From: an uncultured Muribaculaceae bacterium
GTDB taxonomy: Bacteria; Bacteroidota; Bacteroidia; Bacteroidales; Muribaculaceae
Reading direction: 5' to 3'
Assembly (NCBI GenBank): GCA_910585275.1
Contig: CAJUCW010000021.1
Location: 3,366-67,365 of the forward strand
DNA: 64,000 bases
Under the pieces are notes generated by a model. It was not told the DNA's origin and searched no databases. It saw only the letters and a program-made list of their open reading frames with translations. Positions 17,391 to 25,772 of the stretch are shown here, in pieces. The first letter of the stretch is position 1, and each line of letters starts with the position of its first letter. Position numbers and translations under genes: made by a program.

Positions 17391-17942
17391 TTATTTGCCG
17401 AAGAAACGGTTGTAAAGTCCGGCGAATCCTTGTCCGTGGCGAGCCTCGTCTTTAGCCATTTCGTGAACTGTGTCGTGGATGGCGTCGAGGTTCTGTGCCT
17501 TCGCATTCTTTGCGATGCGCATCTTGTCGGCGTTGGCGCCGGCTTCGGCATGCATGCGCTTCTCAAGGTTGGTCTTGGTGTCCCAAACCATCTCGCCGAG
17601 GAGTTCGGCGAATTTTGCAGCGTGCTCAGCCTCTTCCCAAGCGTAACGCTTGAAGGCTTCGGCGATTTCGGGATATCCCTCGCGGTCTGCCTGGCGAGAC
17701 ATTGCAAGATACATGCCTACTTCGGTGCATTCGCCCATGAAGTGGTTGTTGAGGTCTTTCTTCATCTCCTCGTCAACGTCTTTTGCAACGCCGATCTCAT
17801 GCTCTGTTACAAACTGGAGAAGGGCTTTCTGGTCAAGCTCTTTGAATTTGGAGGCGGGAGCGCCACACTGGGGGCATTTTGCAGGAGCTTCTTCTCCTTC
17901 AGCTACATATCCGCACACGGTGCAGATCCATTCTTTTGCCAT
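17391..17942 (-). CDS. rbr: Rubrerythrin with N-terminal rubredoxin domain (reverse rubrerythrin type)
   Basis: Rubrerythrins reduce hydrogen peroxide in anaerobes with electrons from NADH via rubredoxin-like centres. This 183-residue protein has the rubredoxin-like Fe(SCys)4 site first (WICTVCGYVAEG ... CPQCGAP, residues ~4-27). The ferritin-like di-iron four-helix bundle follows (helix residues MGECTEVGMYLAMSRQA and YAWEEAEHAAKFAELLGE). In classical rubrerythrin the order is opposite. A terminator follows directly and the gene appears monocistronic. A TAACTTTG box on the minus strand at 18051-18044 is the likely promoter. Confidence 0.93.
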   Translation of the reverse strand: MAKEWICTVCGYVAEGEEAPAKCPQCGAPASKFKELDQKALLQFVTEHEIGVAKDVDEEMKKDLNNHFMGECTEVGMYLAMSRQADREGYPEIAEAFKRYAWEEAEHAAKFAELLGEMVWDTKTNLEKRMHAEAGANADKMRIAKNAKAQNLDAIHDTVHEMAKDEARHGQGFAGLYNRFFGK

Positions 17943-18115
17943 AATAATAAGTTATTTTAGTTATTTAGAATAATTGTCTTTCATTTCAGGCTTGATATTG
18001 AAATGGAGATTAAAATGAATAAGTATTTCAAATATCTTTACTGCAAAGTTAATATTTTTTTTTAATTTCGCGACGTTGAAAAGAATTAAATTTTATAAAT
18101 AAAGCGTAAAAGAAA

Positions 18116-19057
18116 ATGAGGCATAGGCAGCTACGGTTGGAAAAAAGGGTATGGCAATCTTTTCGGGATTTGGGTTTTTCCCGCGTGGTGGCTACTGTGA
18201 GCGGAGGGGCCGACAGTGTCGCGCTCCTGTCGGCTCTTATGTCTTGCCAAGGACTCGAAGTTGTGGCTGCCCATTGCAATTTTCATCTGCGCGGCGAGGA
18301 AAGCCGGCGTGACCAGCGTGTGGTCGAAAATTTGTGCAGGGAGCTCGGGGTGAAGTTGCATGTCAAGGATTTCGATGTGAAGGGGTATATGGACTGCCAT
18401 AAAGGGGTATCGGTTGAAATGGCGTGCCGCGAACTGAGGTATGAATGGTTCCGCGATTTGAAATCGGCCGTCGGGGCTGACCGCATCGCCACCGGCCACA
18501 ACGCCGATGACAACATCGAGACCCTTTTCCTGAATCTGTTGCGCGGGTCAGGCACAATGGGGTTGAAAGGGATGCTGCCCGACACAGGCGAAATATGGCG
18601 TCCGCTTCTTGCGACACACCGTAAGGAAATATTGGAATATATAGAAAGGAAGGGTTTGCATTATATCACCGACTCTACCAACCTTTCTTCCGACTACAGA
18701 CGCAATTTTATCCGCAACGAGGTGCTTCCTCTCCTTCGCACCCGATGGGAGGGGCTGGACGGTTCGCTTGACCGTACGTTGCGCCATCTTCTTGAAGAGA
18801 GCAGGATTGTTGCCCATTCCATAGGAGAGGTCATGCCTTCTCCGGGCAAACTTCTCTCCCGTGAAACCGTGCTCTCTTATCCTTGTCCGGAATTGCTTGT
18901 GAGGCTGTTCATAGAACCTGCAGGCCCCTTCACTACTACCGCCTCCGAGGTGGTGGCTGCCATGAAGGCGAACAAGTCAGACGTCAGGAGATGGAAACTA
19001 TCCAAAGGATGTCTTGAATTGAGAGGTGGAAAACTGAAAATTTACACACTCAACTAA
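18116..19057 (+). CDS. tilS: tRNA(Ile)-lysidine synthase, short form
   Basis: TilS ligates lysine to C34 of the AUA-reading tRNA(Ile) with ATP, an essential function. The PP-loop SGGADSVALL lies at about residue 30, followed by HCNFHLRGEESRRDQ and the GHNADDNIETLFLNLLRGSG region typical of TilS. At 313 residues the protein keeps the N-terminal ATPase domain and a short linker but lacks most of the C-terminal tRNA-binding domain found in ~430-residue homologues. Its stop codon lies inside the first BlaI-type operator, so the 3' end and the next control region overlap. Confidence 0.93.
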   Translation: MRHRQLRLEKRVWQSFRDLGFSRVVATVSGGADSVALLSALMSCQGLEVVAAHCNFHLRGEESRRDQRVVENLCRELGVKLHVKDFDVKGYMDCHKGVSVEMACRELRYEWFRDLKSAVGADRIATGHNADDNIETLFLNLLRGSGTMGLKGMLPDTGEIWRPLLATHRKEILEYIERKGLHYITDSTNLSSDYRRNFIRNEVLPLLRTRWEGLDGSLDRTLRHLLEESRIVAHSIGEVMPSPGKLLSRETVLSYPCPELLVRLFIEPAGPFTTTASEVVAAMKANKSDVRRWKLSKGCLELRGGKLKIYTLN

Positions 19058-19068
19058 AAAAATAGTTG
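19051..19068 (+). promoter_or_regulatory. BlaI-type operator 1
   Basis: Perfect dyad CAACTA-N6-TAGTTG overlapping the tilS stop codon and lying just upstream of the -33 element of the next operon. Same sequence as operator 2, spaced 29 bp start to start. Confidence 0.75.
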
Positions 19069-19074
19069 AAATAA

Positions 19075-19105
19075 TTTGTCAACTATAAAAATAGTTGTAA
19101 CTTTG
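19075..19105 (+). promoter_or_regulatory. Bacteroidetes-type promoter of the blaI-M56 operon
   Basis: TTTG (19075-19078) and TAACTTTG (19098-19105) are separated by 19 bp; operator 2 occupies exactly that spacer. Predicted start near 19112. The early leader can form a GAAA-capped hairpin (CAGTC...GACTG). Confidence 0.75.
19080..19097 (+). promoter_or_regulatory. BlaI-type operator 2
   Basis: Perfect dyad CAACTA-N6-TAGTTG filling the spacer between the two promoter elements. A repressor bound here would exclude RNA polymerase. Confidence 0.78.
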
Positions 19106-19167
19106 CGCAGTCGCCGGAAACGGAGACTGCAATCCGCATTTATGCAATCTTTAGAAACTATACGATT

Positions 19168-19539
19168 ATGTCTGACAAGCGTGTGCAACTGACGAACAAG
19201 GAAGAGGAGATTATGAGGGTTTTCTGGAATAACGGGCCTCTTTTCGTAAAGGAAATACTTGAGTTCCTGCCGGAACCGAAACCTCATGTCAATACCGTTT
19301 CCACGGTCGTGAGGGTTCTTGAGGGTAAAGGATATGTGGGACATGAAAAAGTCGGAGGCTCTTATCGTTATCATGCATTGCTTGAGAAAGACAGCTATCG
19401 CAAAAGCACATTGCGCGATATGCTAAGGAATTATTTCGACAATAGTTTAAAAAATATGGTGTCTGCGCTTGTAGAGGAAGAAGACCTTAGCGGCGACGAC
19501 ATAAAGGAGTTTATCGACATAATAGAAAAAAGGAAATGA
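19168..19539 (+). CDS. BlaI/MecI/CopY family repressor
   Basis: This 123-residue winged-helix protein is of the BlaI/MecI family, dimeric repressors that are cleaved after a paired M56 protease senses a signal. Seen are LTNKEEEIMRVFWNNGPLFVKEILE (helix-turn-helix start), HVNTVSTVVRVLEGKGYVGHE (recognition helix and wing) and a C-terminal dimerisation region ending DDIKEFIDIIEKRK. The paired protease gene begins 1 bp after its stop. Two matching dyads in its promoter point to autorepression. The signal is unknown; no beta-lactamase is present. Confidence 0.92.
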   Translation: MSDKRVQLTNKEEEIMRVFWNNGPLFVKEILEFLPEPKPHVNTVSTVVRVLEGKGYVGHEKVGGSYRYHALLEKDSYRKSTLRDMLRNYFDNSLKNMVSALVEEEDLSGDDIKEFIDIIEKRK

Positions 19540-19540
19540 T

Positions 19541-20782
19541 ATGGGAGCTTTCATTGCATATACAATAAAAGGAGCGGTATTGCTTTGTGTGATGTTTTCG
19601 ATCTATATGCTGACGATGTCGCGTTTGAAATGTGTGTCTTTGCGGAGGATGTCATTGATTGCCATTTATATCCTTTCATTGTTTTTGCCGATTGTTTCCT
19701 TTCATGACATTCCCGTTTTTTACGGGGAGGGGAACGTCGATGCCGTTCAGCCGGTTTCGTTGGAGGCAACTGTCGTGCAGTCTCATGTGTCGGCAGGGAT
19801 GGCATACGATATATTGTCGGTGGTTATTCTGGCGGGAATATCGGTGTCGGTTGTCAGCTTCGTCAGTTCCATGTTTTATGCGATGAGGTATATGTGGAAG
19901 GGTAGAACCATGGATATTGACGGCATGATGGTGACTGTCGTGGATGGATCGCATCCTTCGCCGTTCTGTTTCTGCGGGCGTATATTTGTATCGGAAGAGG
20001 AATGCGGCGATATAAGCGCAATGGCGCTTGCCCATGAAAATAGCCATATACGTCACAGGCATTTCCTTGATCTTCTCCTTGCCCGGGTGGTGGGGATATT
20101 GCAGTGGTGGAACCCTTTTGCGTTGCTGATGACGCGTGAACTCCGTGAAGTACATGAATTTCAGGCGGACGGCGATGTCTTGGAGGCGGGCTACGACAGG
20201 AAAGAGTATCAGTATCTGCTCCTTTCAAAGGCTGGCGGAACGGATATGTTTTCTTTATGGAGCGGACTGAGGCACAGCAGGCTTAAGAATCGTCTGCTGA
20301 TGATGAATTGTGTAGGTCCCGCAGGCTGGAAACGGATGGCTGCAGTGATGATTGTGCCGGGTGCCATGGCGGGATGGATGGTAATGTCGTCGCCGGCGTT
20401 GGCTACCATGATCGGTTCGTTTGGCGACGTCGATGTGCCGTTTTATCATAACGGAAAGGTAAATGCCATAAGCGTTGAACAGGATGAGGAGAGGACGGTT
20501 GACCTCAATTCCATTCCTCAGGGCGACAAGCCCGGAGTTACTATCAACGGCGTGGTTATGGATTATGATATAGTGTTTAGTCATCTCGACCTCTCAAGGA
20601 TAAAGAGTGTTTCCGTGTATAAGGATTCGATTAAATATCCCAACGGGTTGATTGCCATAGAGCTTCTTTCTGACAAGGAGTATAAGGCGAAGGTTGAGGC
20701 GGATGCCGGAGATGGAAAAGTTTCGTCGCATGGGAATACTTCGGAAATAAAAGTATTGGTCCATGGCGTGGAAAGGAAATGA
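19541..20782 (+). CDS. M56 family (BlaR1-like) membrane metallopeptidase
   Basis: The 413-residue protein has three hydrophobic segments in the first 120 residues. The zinc motif H165-ENS-H169 (HExxH) lies in the cytoplasmic protease domain, and EVHEFQADGDVLE further on supplies the third ligand region. Another membrane helix lies at about residue 270. The periplasmic end has a plug-like stretch (GVVMDYDIVF ... IKSVSVYKDSIKYPNGLIAIELL) recalling TonB-receptor plugs, common in Bacteroidetes M56 proteins; there is no penicillin-binding sensor domain. It probably cleaves the BlaI-like repressor on sensing an envelope signal. GLPGLI and TonB-receptor genes follow. Confidence 0.9.
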   Translation: MGAFIAYTIKGAVLLCVMFSIYMLTMSRLKCVSLRRMSLIAIYILSLFLPIVSFHDIPVFYGEGNVDAVQPVSLEATVVQSHVSAGMAYDILSVVILAGISVSVVSFVSSMFYAMRYMWKGRTMDIDGMMVTVVDGSHPSPFCFCGRIFVSEEECGDISAMALAHENSHIRHRHFLDLLLARVVGILQWWNPFALLMTRELREVHEFQADGDVLEAGYDRKEYQYLLLSKAGGTDMFSLWSGLRHSRLKNRLLMMNCVGPAGWKRMAAVMIVPGAMAGWMVMSSPALATMIGSFGDVDVPFYHNGKVNAISVEQDEERTVDLNSIPQGDKPGVTINGVVMDYDIVFSHLDLSRIKSVSVYKDSIKYPNGLIAIELLSDKEYKAKVEADAGDGKVSSHGNTSEIKVLVHGVERK

Positions 20783-20823
20783 TTCCGGCATTGACAAGGG
20801 TATAATTATGGTTTAAATAACAA

Positions 20824-21744
20824 ATGTTTATGAGACGATTATTTGCAGCTGCCATGCTTATGGCGGCAGGGGTGTCGTATGCCGATTCTCCGGCTTTGTA
20901 TGACTGTGTTTATCTTTATCGCCAGACAGGAAAGGCGGGAGATAAGGATATTGATGAGAAATATAACTGCATATTGCGAATCGGAGAGAATGATTCCCGT
21001 TTTTATGACTATTCGTCATTTCGTCTTGATTCGGTTTCGGCTGTGGAGGGAGTATCCGAAGACGTTGTTGACGAGTACAGAAAAAAGGAAATTATGGCAG
21101 AGAATTATTTCGACCAGACAGTTGTGCAGTCGCTTGCAGAGGGTAAGCTCCGTGTGTATTGCGACATGGCTCCAGACCATTACCGCTATGAGGAGAAGAA
21201 TCCGGTGATGGAATGGACTCCTGTAGAAGGTAGCGACACTGTATGCGGATATGTATGTCATAAGGCGGTGGCACAATATGGCGGAAGGGTTTGGACGGCA
21301 TGGTATTCGGAAGAGATTCCGGTGCCGTTCGGTCCTTGGAAAGTGACAGGACTTCCCGGACTCGTGCTTAAGGCGGTGGATTCGGAAGGCAACCATTGTT
21401 TTGAGGCGGTGTCATTCCGTAAGGCTTGCGGGGAATTTTCTACAAAACCAGTGCCGAATTCCATCTCTATCAGCCGTGACAAGTTTGTAGAACGTAAGAA
21501 CAGGTATGACAAGGACCCGTTCTCAGCCATAAATGTGGAAAGCATCTCTGAGATATCGGTTAGCCATAACAAGAATGTGTTTGTGAATGGAGTCAAGGTC
21601 AACCAGCATAAAAGGGGTTGCATACCCTTGGAGTATTCGGAAGAGGAATTGAAGAATATTCGTATGGGAAAAGAACCGGCTTCGGGAAAAGAATCCGGTA
21701 ATGTTCCGGTGAAGGTGAGCGGATATGGTGTCTCAGTAAAATAA
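20824..21744 (+). CDS. GLPGLI family protein
   Basis: The 306-residue exported protein (signal peptide about residues 1-20, ending VSYADS) carries the eponymous motif in FGPWKVTGLPGLVLKA at about residues 180-195, preceded by WTAWYSEEIPVP. The family is confined to Bacteroidetes and its function is unknown; it is often next to TonB-dependent receptors and M56/BlaI pairs, as here. It lies 41 bp after the M56 gene and 5 bp before the receptor gene, so it is probably in the same operon. The C-terminus is basic and lacks an obvious sorting domain. Confidence 0.88.
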   Translation: MFMRRLFAAAMLMAAGVSYADSPALYDCVYLYRQTGKAGDKDIDEKYNCILRIGENDSRFYDYSSFRLDSVSAVEGVSEDVVDEYRKKEIMAENYFDQTVVQSLAEGKLRVYCDMAPDHYRYEEKNPVMEWTPVEGSDTVCGYVCHKAVAQYGGRVWTAWYSEEIPVPFGPWKVTGLPGLVLKAVDSEGNHCFEAVSFRKACGEFSTKPVPNSISISRDKFVERKNRYDKDPFSAINVESISEISVSHNKNVFVNGVKVNQHKRGCIPLEYSEEELKNIRMGKEPASGKESGNVPVKVSGYGVSVK

Positions 21745-21749
21745 TAATC

Positions 21750-24353
21750 ATGATAAGACGTTTTGTGACTGTTATTCTGGCTCTATTGCCGTCGGCGTTT
21801 GTCTTGTCTGCCAAGGATGTGGTTGTTTCCGGAGTAGTTAGAAACGGCGAGGGGAAACCTTTGTCATCGGTTATGGTGCGTGTGGTTGCTGATAACGGCA
21901 AAGGCCCGTTTGTGATGACTGACGGCAAGGGTGGTTATTCCGTGGCTGTGGCGGAAGAGGATTCCGTGATATCTTTTCGATTCAGTAAGTTCGGATATGA
22001 GACGGAAAATGTGAGTGTGGAAAATAGGTCGCAAAGTCTTGACATGGTTTTATCGCGGAGTGCGTCAACTCTCAGGGAGGTGACCGTAAAGGCTCCTGAG
22101 GTAAGGATAAAGGGCGACACGGTGTCTTTTCTGTTGTCGGCGTTCATGGGGAAAGGCGACGTGTCGCTTAAGGATGCCTTGAAGAAACTTCCGGGTGTGG
22201 AGGTGGCGAAGTCGGGGGAGATAAGCTATAACGGCAAAAAGATTTCAAATTTCTATATCGAGGGGATGGACCTTCTTGGCGGGAAATATGATCTTGCCAC
22301 CACCAATATCCCGGCGTCATACGTCAACGCGGTGGAGGTTCTCAACAATCATCAGGATGTGAAGATAGACCGCGGTGTTTTCAACGACAATGTGGCTTTG
22401 AACGTGCGTTTGAAACCGAAGGCTATGTTCCGTCCCGTAGGCAGATACGGACTGAAAGGGGGATATGGCAACCGCATTCCGGTGGAGGCGTCGGGTGCCG
22501 GCATGATGTTTCGCGATGACTTGCAGTCGATGCTGACATTGAAAGGGAGCGATATATCGGAGTTTTCAGGCAGGGAGAATATGCGCTTTTATGGATCGGG
22601 AGGTGAGCGACTAAGGAATCTTGCTTCGGAGGTGCTCGGAAATCTGTCTGTGTCCTCTCCTCCGCTTGAAAGAAACCGCTGGATAAAACCATGGGATGCA
22701 TCTGTAAATGTCAATTCCATGAAAAAACTCAGCGAAGACGAGAATGTGCGTGCCGGTGTGGGTTATTCCTTCTTGAAGACTGAGTATGATTATTCCGACG
22801 CAAGAATCTATTTCGATGGAGAGGATGGCGTGGAAATCAGACAGTTGTCGGCTCCTGAGAGTTGGCGTCATACGCCGTTGTTTTCCGTTGAATATAGAAA
22901 CAATAGCGATAATCTATATGTTTTCAATGAGCTTACGGGTGCTGCATCGTTTACCGACCGTACTATGCCGGTAGTCTCTTCCGGTTCTTCCATAAGTCAG
23001 AACCAAGAGATGATTGTTTTTGATTTCAGCGATGTCTTCTACCTGAAATGGAGACGTGGCAGGATGCGATGGGATTTCACATCGGTGCTTGAGTATCAGT
23101 CTTCACCCAAGGGGACGGTTACGTCTGAAAGCGGTCTCTTTGGGTTATGCCAAAGTGGAAGGAGTTATAGTTTCCTTGTGTCGGAGTCTTTTTCCGGGGT
23201 TCTGGAGACCGGAGGCTCGCGCATCTCTTTCCCATTAAATGTAAGATATGCCGACAACAGGATACGCACGGGACTGACTTTTGACGGCATGGATAAAAGA
23301 CTTGAGGCGGTCAACAGGATCGACGGGTCGGATTTTCGGATATCATTGTCTCCCGGATATGAATTCGATTCGGGATATGGTCGTTTTGTCGTGAGGGTTT
23401 CATGTCCTGTGGGTTTGGATTACATAGATTGGTGCAATAAGGGGAGTGTGCCGTATAGTCAGACAGGATTCCATTTCAGTATGAGTCCGTCGTTTTATGC
23501 CAATTACAAGGTGACGGGCACTTCAACGTTTCGGCTCACTGCATCTTATTCAAGTAAGATAGGGGATATACTGGACCTTATGACAGCCCCGGTGATGACA
23601 GACTATCTTTCAATGAACTATCGTTCGGGAATACTTTCGAAAAACAAGGTTTTCGAGGCGGCATTTCACTATAATCTGAATTTGCCGGTGAGTATGTGGT
23701 ATTCGAACGCCGACATAAGGTATTCCGCGGTGCGTGGCGACAGGATAACAAGTCGAACTGTAAGTTCCGACCTGATTGCGGTGACAGACTTCTATATGCC
23801 TAATCTTTCTGAAAGAGTGAGCGGCGGCATAGGGGTGTCGAAAAACATAGGGGCGTTGAAGTCGAAGATTGGATTGCGTTGCTCCTATAGCTGGAGCCGT
23901 AATGTAATTGAGCAGAATGGGATGCCGGTCACTTATTACGGACAGGGAGTTAGTTTGTCGCCGTCATTGTCCGGAAATCCGCTCGGTTGGTTTTCGATGT
24001 CTTATTCCGGGTCATTTGCCTGTAATTATTCCCGCTATCTTGGCAGACGGCAGTCTTTTTCCACGCAAAGTCATAATGCTACTGTTTCATTCTTTCCGGT
24101 AGATGCTGTGGAGATAAAAGGGGGATTGGATGTGATGAGACGAGAAATCAGTGACGATCGTTTTAAGACCATGTCGCTTTTTGATACGGGTGTAGTGTAT
24201 AAGGCGGGTAAATTCCGTTTATCTTTCAATGTGCGCAACATCCTCGACTCAAGAAGTTATTCATATACCGTGTTCAGCGGTGTTGACAGATTCATCTACG
24301 ACTTCTCCCTATGCGGGAGGGAGTTTATTGCCGGTCTTGAATTCAGTTTGTAG
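21750..24353 (+). CDS. TonB-dependent outer membrane receptor with carboxypeptidase-like regulatory domain
   Basis: The 867-residue protein has a signal peptide (1-21), then a carboxypeptidase-regulatory-like beta-sandwich (VVVSGVVRNGEGKPLSSVMVRV, about 25-105). A plug-like region follows (LREVTVKAPEV, LKDALKKLPGVEV, ISNFYIEGMDLLGG). The rest is a long beta-barrel rich in alternating aromatic residues. It ends in a hydrophobic strand with C-terminal Leu (FIAGLEFSL). It is the GLPGLI-associated receptor type rather than a SusC; no SusD follows. It is the last gene of the BlaI-controlled operon. Substrate unknown. Confidence 0.87.
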   Translation: MIRRFVTVILALLPSAFVLSAKDVVVSGVVRNGEGKPLSSVMVRVVADNGKGPFVMTDGKGGYSVAVAEEDSVISFRFSKFGYETENVSVENRSQSLDMVLSRSASTLREVTVKAPEVRIKGDTVSFLLSAFMGKGDVSLKDALKKLPGVEVAKSGEISYNGKKISNFYIEGMDLLGGKYDLATTNIPASYVNAVEVLNNHQDVKIDRGVFNDNVALNVRLKPKAMFRPVGRYGLKGGYGNRIPVEASGAGMMFRDDLQSMLTLKGSDISEFSGRENMRFYGSGGERLRNLASEVLGNLSVSSPPLERNRWIKPWDASVNVNSMKKLSEDENVRAGVGYSFLKTEYDYSDARIYFDGEDGVEIRQLSAPESWRHTPLFSVEYRNNSDNLYVFNELTGAASFTDRTMPVVSSGSSISQNQEMIVFDFSDVFYLKWRRGRMRWDFTSVLEYQSSPKGTVTSESGLFGLCQSGRSYSFLVSESFSGVLETGGSRISFPLNVRYADNRIRTGLTFDGMDKRLEAVNRIDGSDFRISLSPGYEFDSGYGRFVVRVSCPVGLDYIDWCNKGSVPYSQTGFHFSMSPSFYANYKVTGTSTFRLTASYSSKIGDILDLMTAPVMTDYLSMNYRSGILSKNKVFEAAFHYNLNLPVSMWYSNADIRYSAVRGDRITSRTVSSDLIAVTDFYMPNLSERVSGGIGVSKNIGALKSKIGLRCSYSWSRNVIEQNGMPVTYYGQGVSLSPSLSGNPLGWFSMSYSGSFACNYSRYLGRRQSFSTQSHNATVSFFPVDAVEIKGGLDVMRREISDDRFKTMSLFDTGVVYKAGKFRLSFNVRNILDSRSYSYTVFSGVDRFIYDFSLCGREFIAGLEFSL

Positions 24354-24374
24354 GTGGTTGGGGGGCTCTCTTTA

Positions 24375-24869
24375 GATGGAAAACTCTTTCTGTTTGATTG
24401 CGGTATTTTTACAGGCCCTTTGTAGAAATTTGCAGAAAACCTGTTGTGTGAGTATGCTGATTTATAGGCTTATAAGTGGGGGTGTGTAGAAATATGGTGT
24501 TTTTTTACAGAAATATTTAGAAAACTTGAAAAGTTTGTGATTATACACGTGGGTTGATTATCAATGATTTATGAAAATTTGTGTGAAAGCTCCGTGAAAA
24601 TGGTGTCCGCAAATGTATGTCTCTGGAGTGGCGAGGAAAGATGAATGTAGAAACGTGATAGAAATTTATAAAAATGCTATACTGAGAATCAATGGCTTAT
24701 AAATTGTTTGATAGAAAATTGTAGAAATGCGATAGAAAAATCCCTTTTTTTCAGAGGCATCGATTCGGAGTGCGGAAGTGTGCGGATTTGTGACGTGAAT
24801 GATTTGTGGATATAAAATGACCGATTTTCACCGTGGTGGAAAAAATAAGATGATTATTTTTGCTGCACA
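24375..24869 (+). repeat. Intergenic element A, about 490 bp, paralogous to element B
   Basis: This non-coding stretch is collinear with 36363-36865. Shared blocks sit at matching offsets: GATGGAAAACTCTT (0 in both), TAGAAATTTGCAGAAA (48 in both), GAAAACTTGAA (145 in both), AAAATGCTAT...GAGAATCAAT (296 and 305), ATAAAATGACCGATTT (437 and 445) and a TAnnTTTG promoter box (480 and 488). Motifs of the form TAGAAA recur at 10-11-bp steps. It ends at the signal peptidase start. Function unknown. Confidence 0.85.
24855..24862 (+). promoter_or_regulatory. -7 box (TATTTTTG) at the end of element A
   Basis: TATTTTTG matches TAnnTTTG. The following ATG (24870) is only 8 nt away, so the transcript would be almost leaderless or translation would use a later start. 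Confidence 0.5.
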
Positions 24870-25772
24870 ATGATGAATCTCGTAAAAAATATCGACAGGA
24901 ATAAGTGGCGGAGAATGCTTGGAAAAGCGACTGACGTGGTGTTCTGGCTTATTGTCGTGGCCGCCGCCCTCTACTTGTTGCGTTGGTTTCTGGTGTTCAC
25001 GACGTATGACGTTTTCCGCACCCCCACCGGTTCGATGACGCCCACCATTTTGCCGGGCGACAAGGGTTATATCAACAAATGGAAACTCGGGGGAAGGGTG
25101 TTCGATTTCTATGCCGCCGCCGAGGGGAAGCCTTTTAACGTGAGGCGTCTCCCGGGCTATGGCAGGCTTGAGCGTGGCGACGTGATAGTGTTCAACGCCC
25201 CTTTCATTGAAAAATGGGACAGCATAGCCATGAATATGCGTCTCTATTATTGCAAACGGGCGGTGGCGGTGGCCGGCGACACTCTTGAAATCCGCGGAGG
25301 CTTCTACAGGGTGAGGGGCGACGACCGCGTTTTCGGCAACAAACACGAACAGGAATCGATGGTGCGCATAGTCACCGACATCATCCGCAACACTCCCGAT
25401 TCGGTGAAACCTCCGCGCTGGACCACTGTGGCGCCCCGCGACTCGCTGATACAATGGACCATCCTTGAGATGGGGCCGCTCGTGATACCCAAGGAGGGGA
25501 TGGCGGTGGAAATCGACCGCAGGAATTACCTCCTCTACAGGAAATATATCGAATGGGAAACCGGCTCCAAAATAGAATGGCGCGACAAGAGCGCATGGAT
25601 TGGCGGCAAACGTCTCTTCCGATACACTTTCAAGGAAGACTATTGCTTCGCCGCCGGCGACCACACCATCGACTCCCAGGATTCCCGCTACTGGGGTCTC
25701 CTCCCGGAGAAGTTTATCGTCGGAGTGTGTCCCTTCATCTATAAATCTGAAAAAGGGATGCGATGGTTATGA
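24870..25772 (+). CDS. lepB: Signal peptidase I
   Basis: This 300-residue membrane serine peptidase cleaves signal peptides at the periplasmic face. One membrane helix (about 22-45) precedes PTGSMTPTI with catalytic Ser55. YCKRAVAVAGDTLEIRGG holds the catalytic Lys129, and GDHTIDSQDSRYWGLLPEKFIVG is the conserved region E. It overlaps the next gene by an ATGA. Because it sits in an operon with a Wzy-like protein and a TPR regulator rather than with lep-cluster housekeeping genes, it may be an accessory peptidase for nearby exported peptides and lipoproteins; that is inference. Confidence 0.93.
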   Translation: MMNLVKNIDRNKWRRMLGKATDVVFWLIVVAAALYLLRWFLVFTTYDVFRTPTGSMTPTILPGDKGYINKWKLGGRVFDFYAAAEGKPFNVRRLPGYGRLERGDVIVFNAPFIEKWDSIAMNMRLYYCKRAVAVAGDTLEIRGGFYRVRGDDRVFGNKHEQESMVRIVTDIIRNTPDSVKPPRWTTVAPRDSLIQWTILEMGPLVIPKEGMAVEIDRRNYLLYRKYIEWETGSKIEWRDKSAWIGGKRLFRYTFKEDYCFAAGDHTIDSQDSRYWGLLPEKFIVGVCPFIYKSEKGMRWL

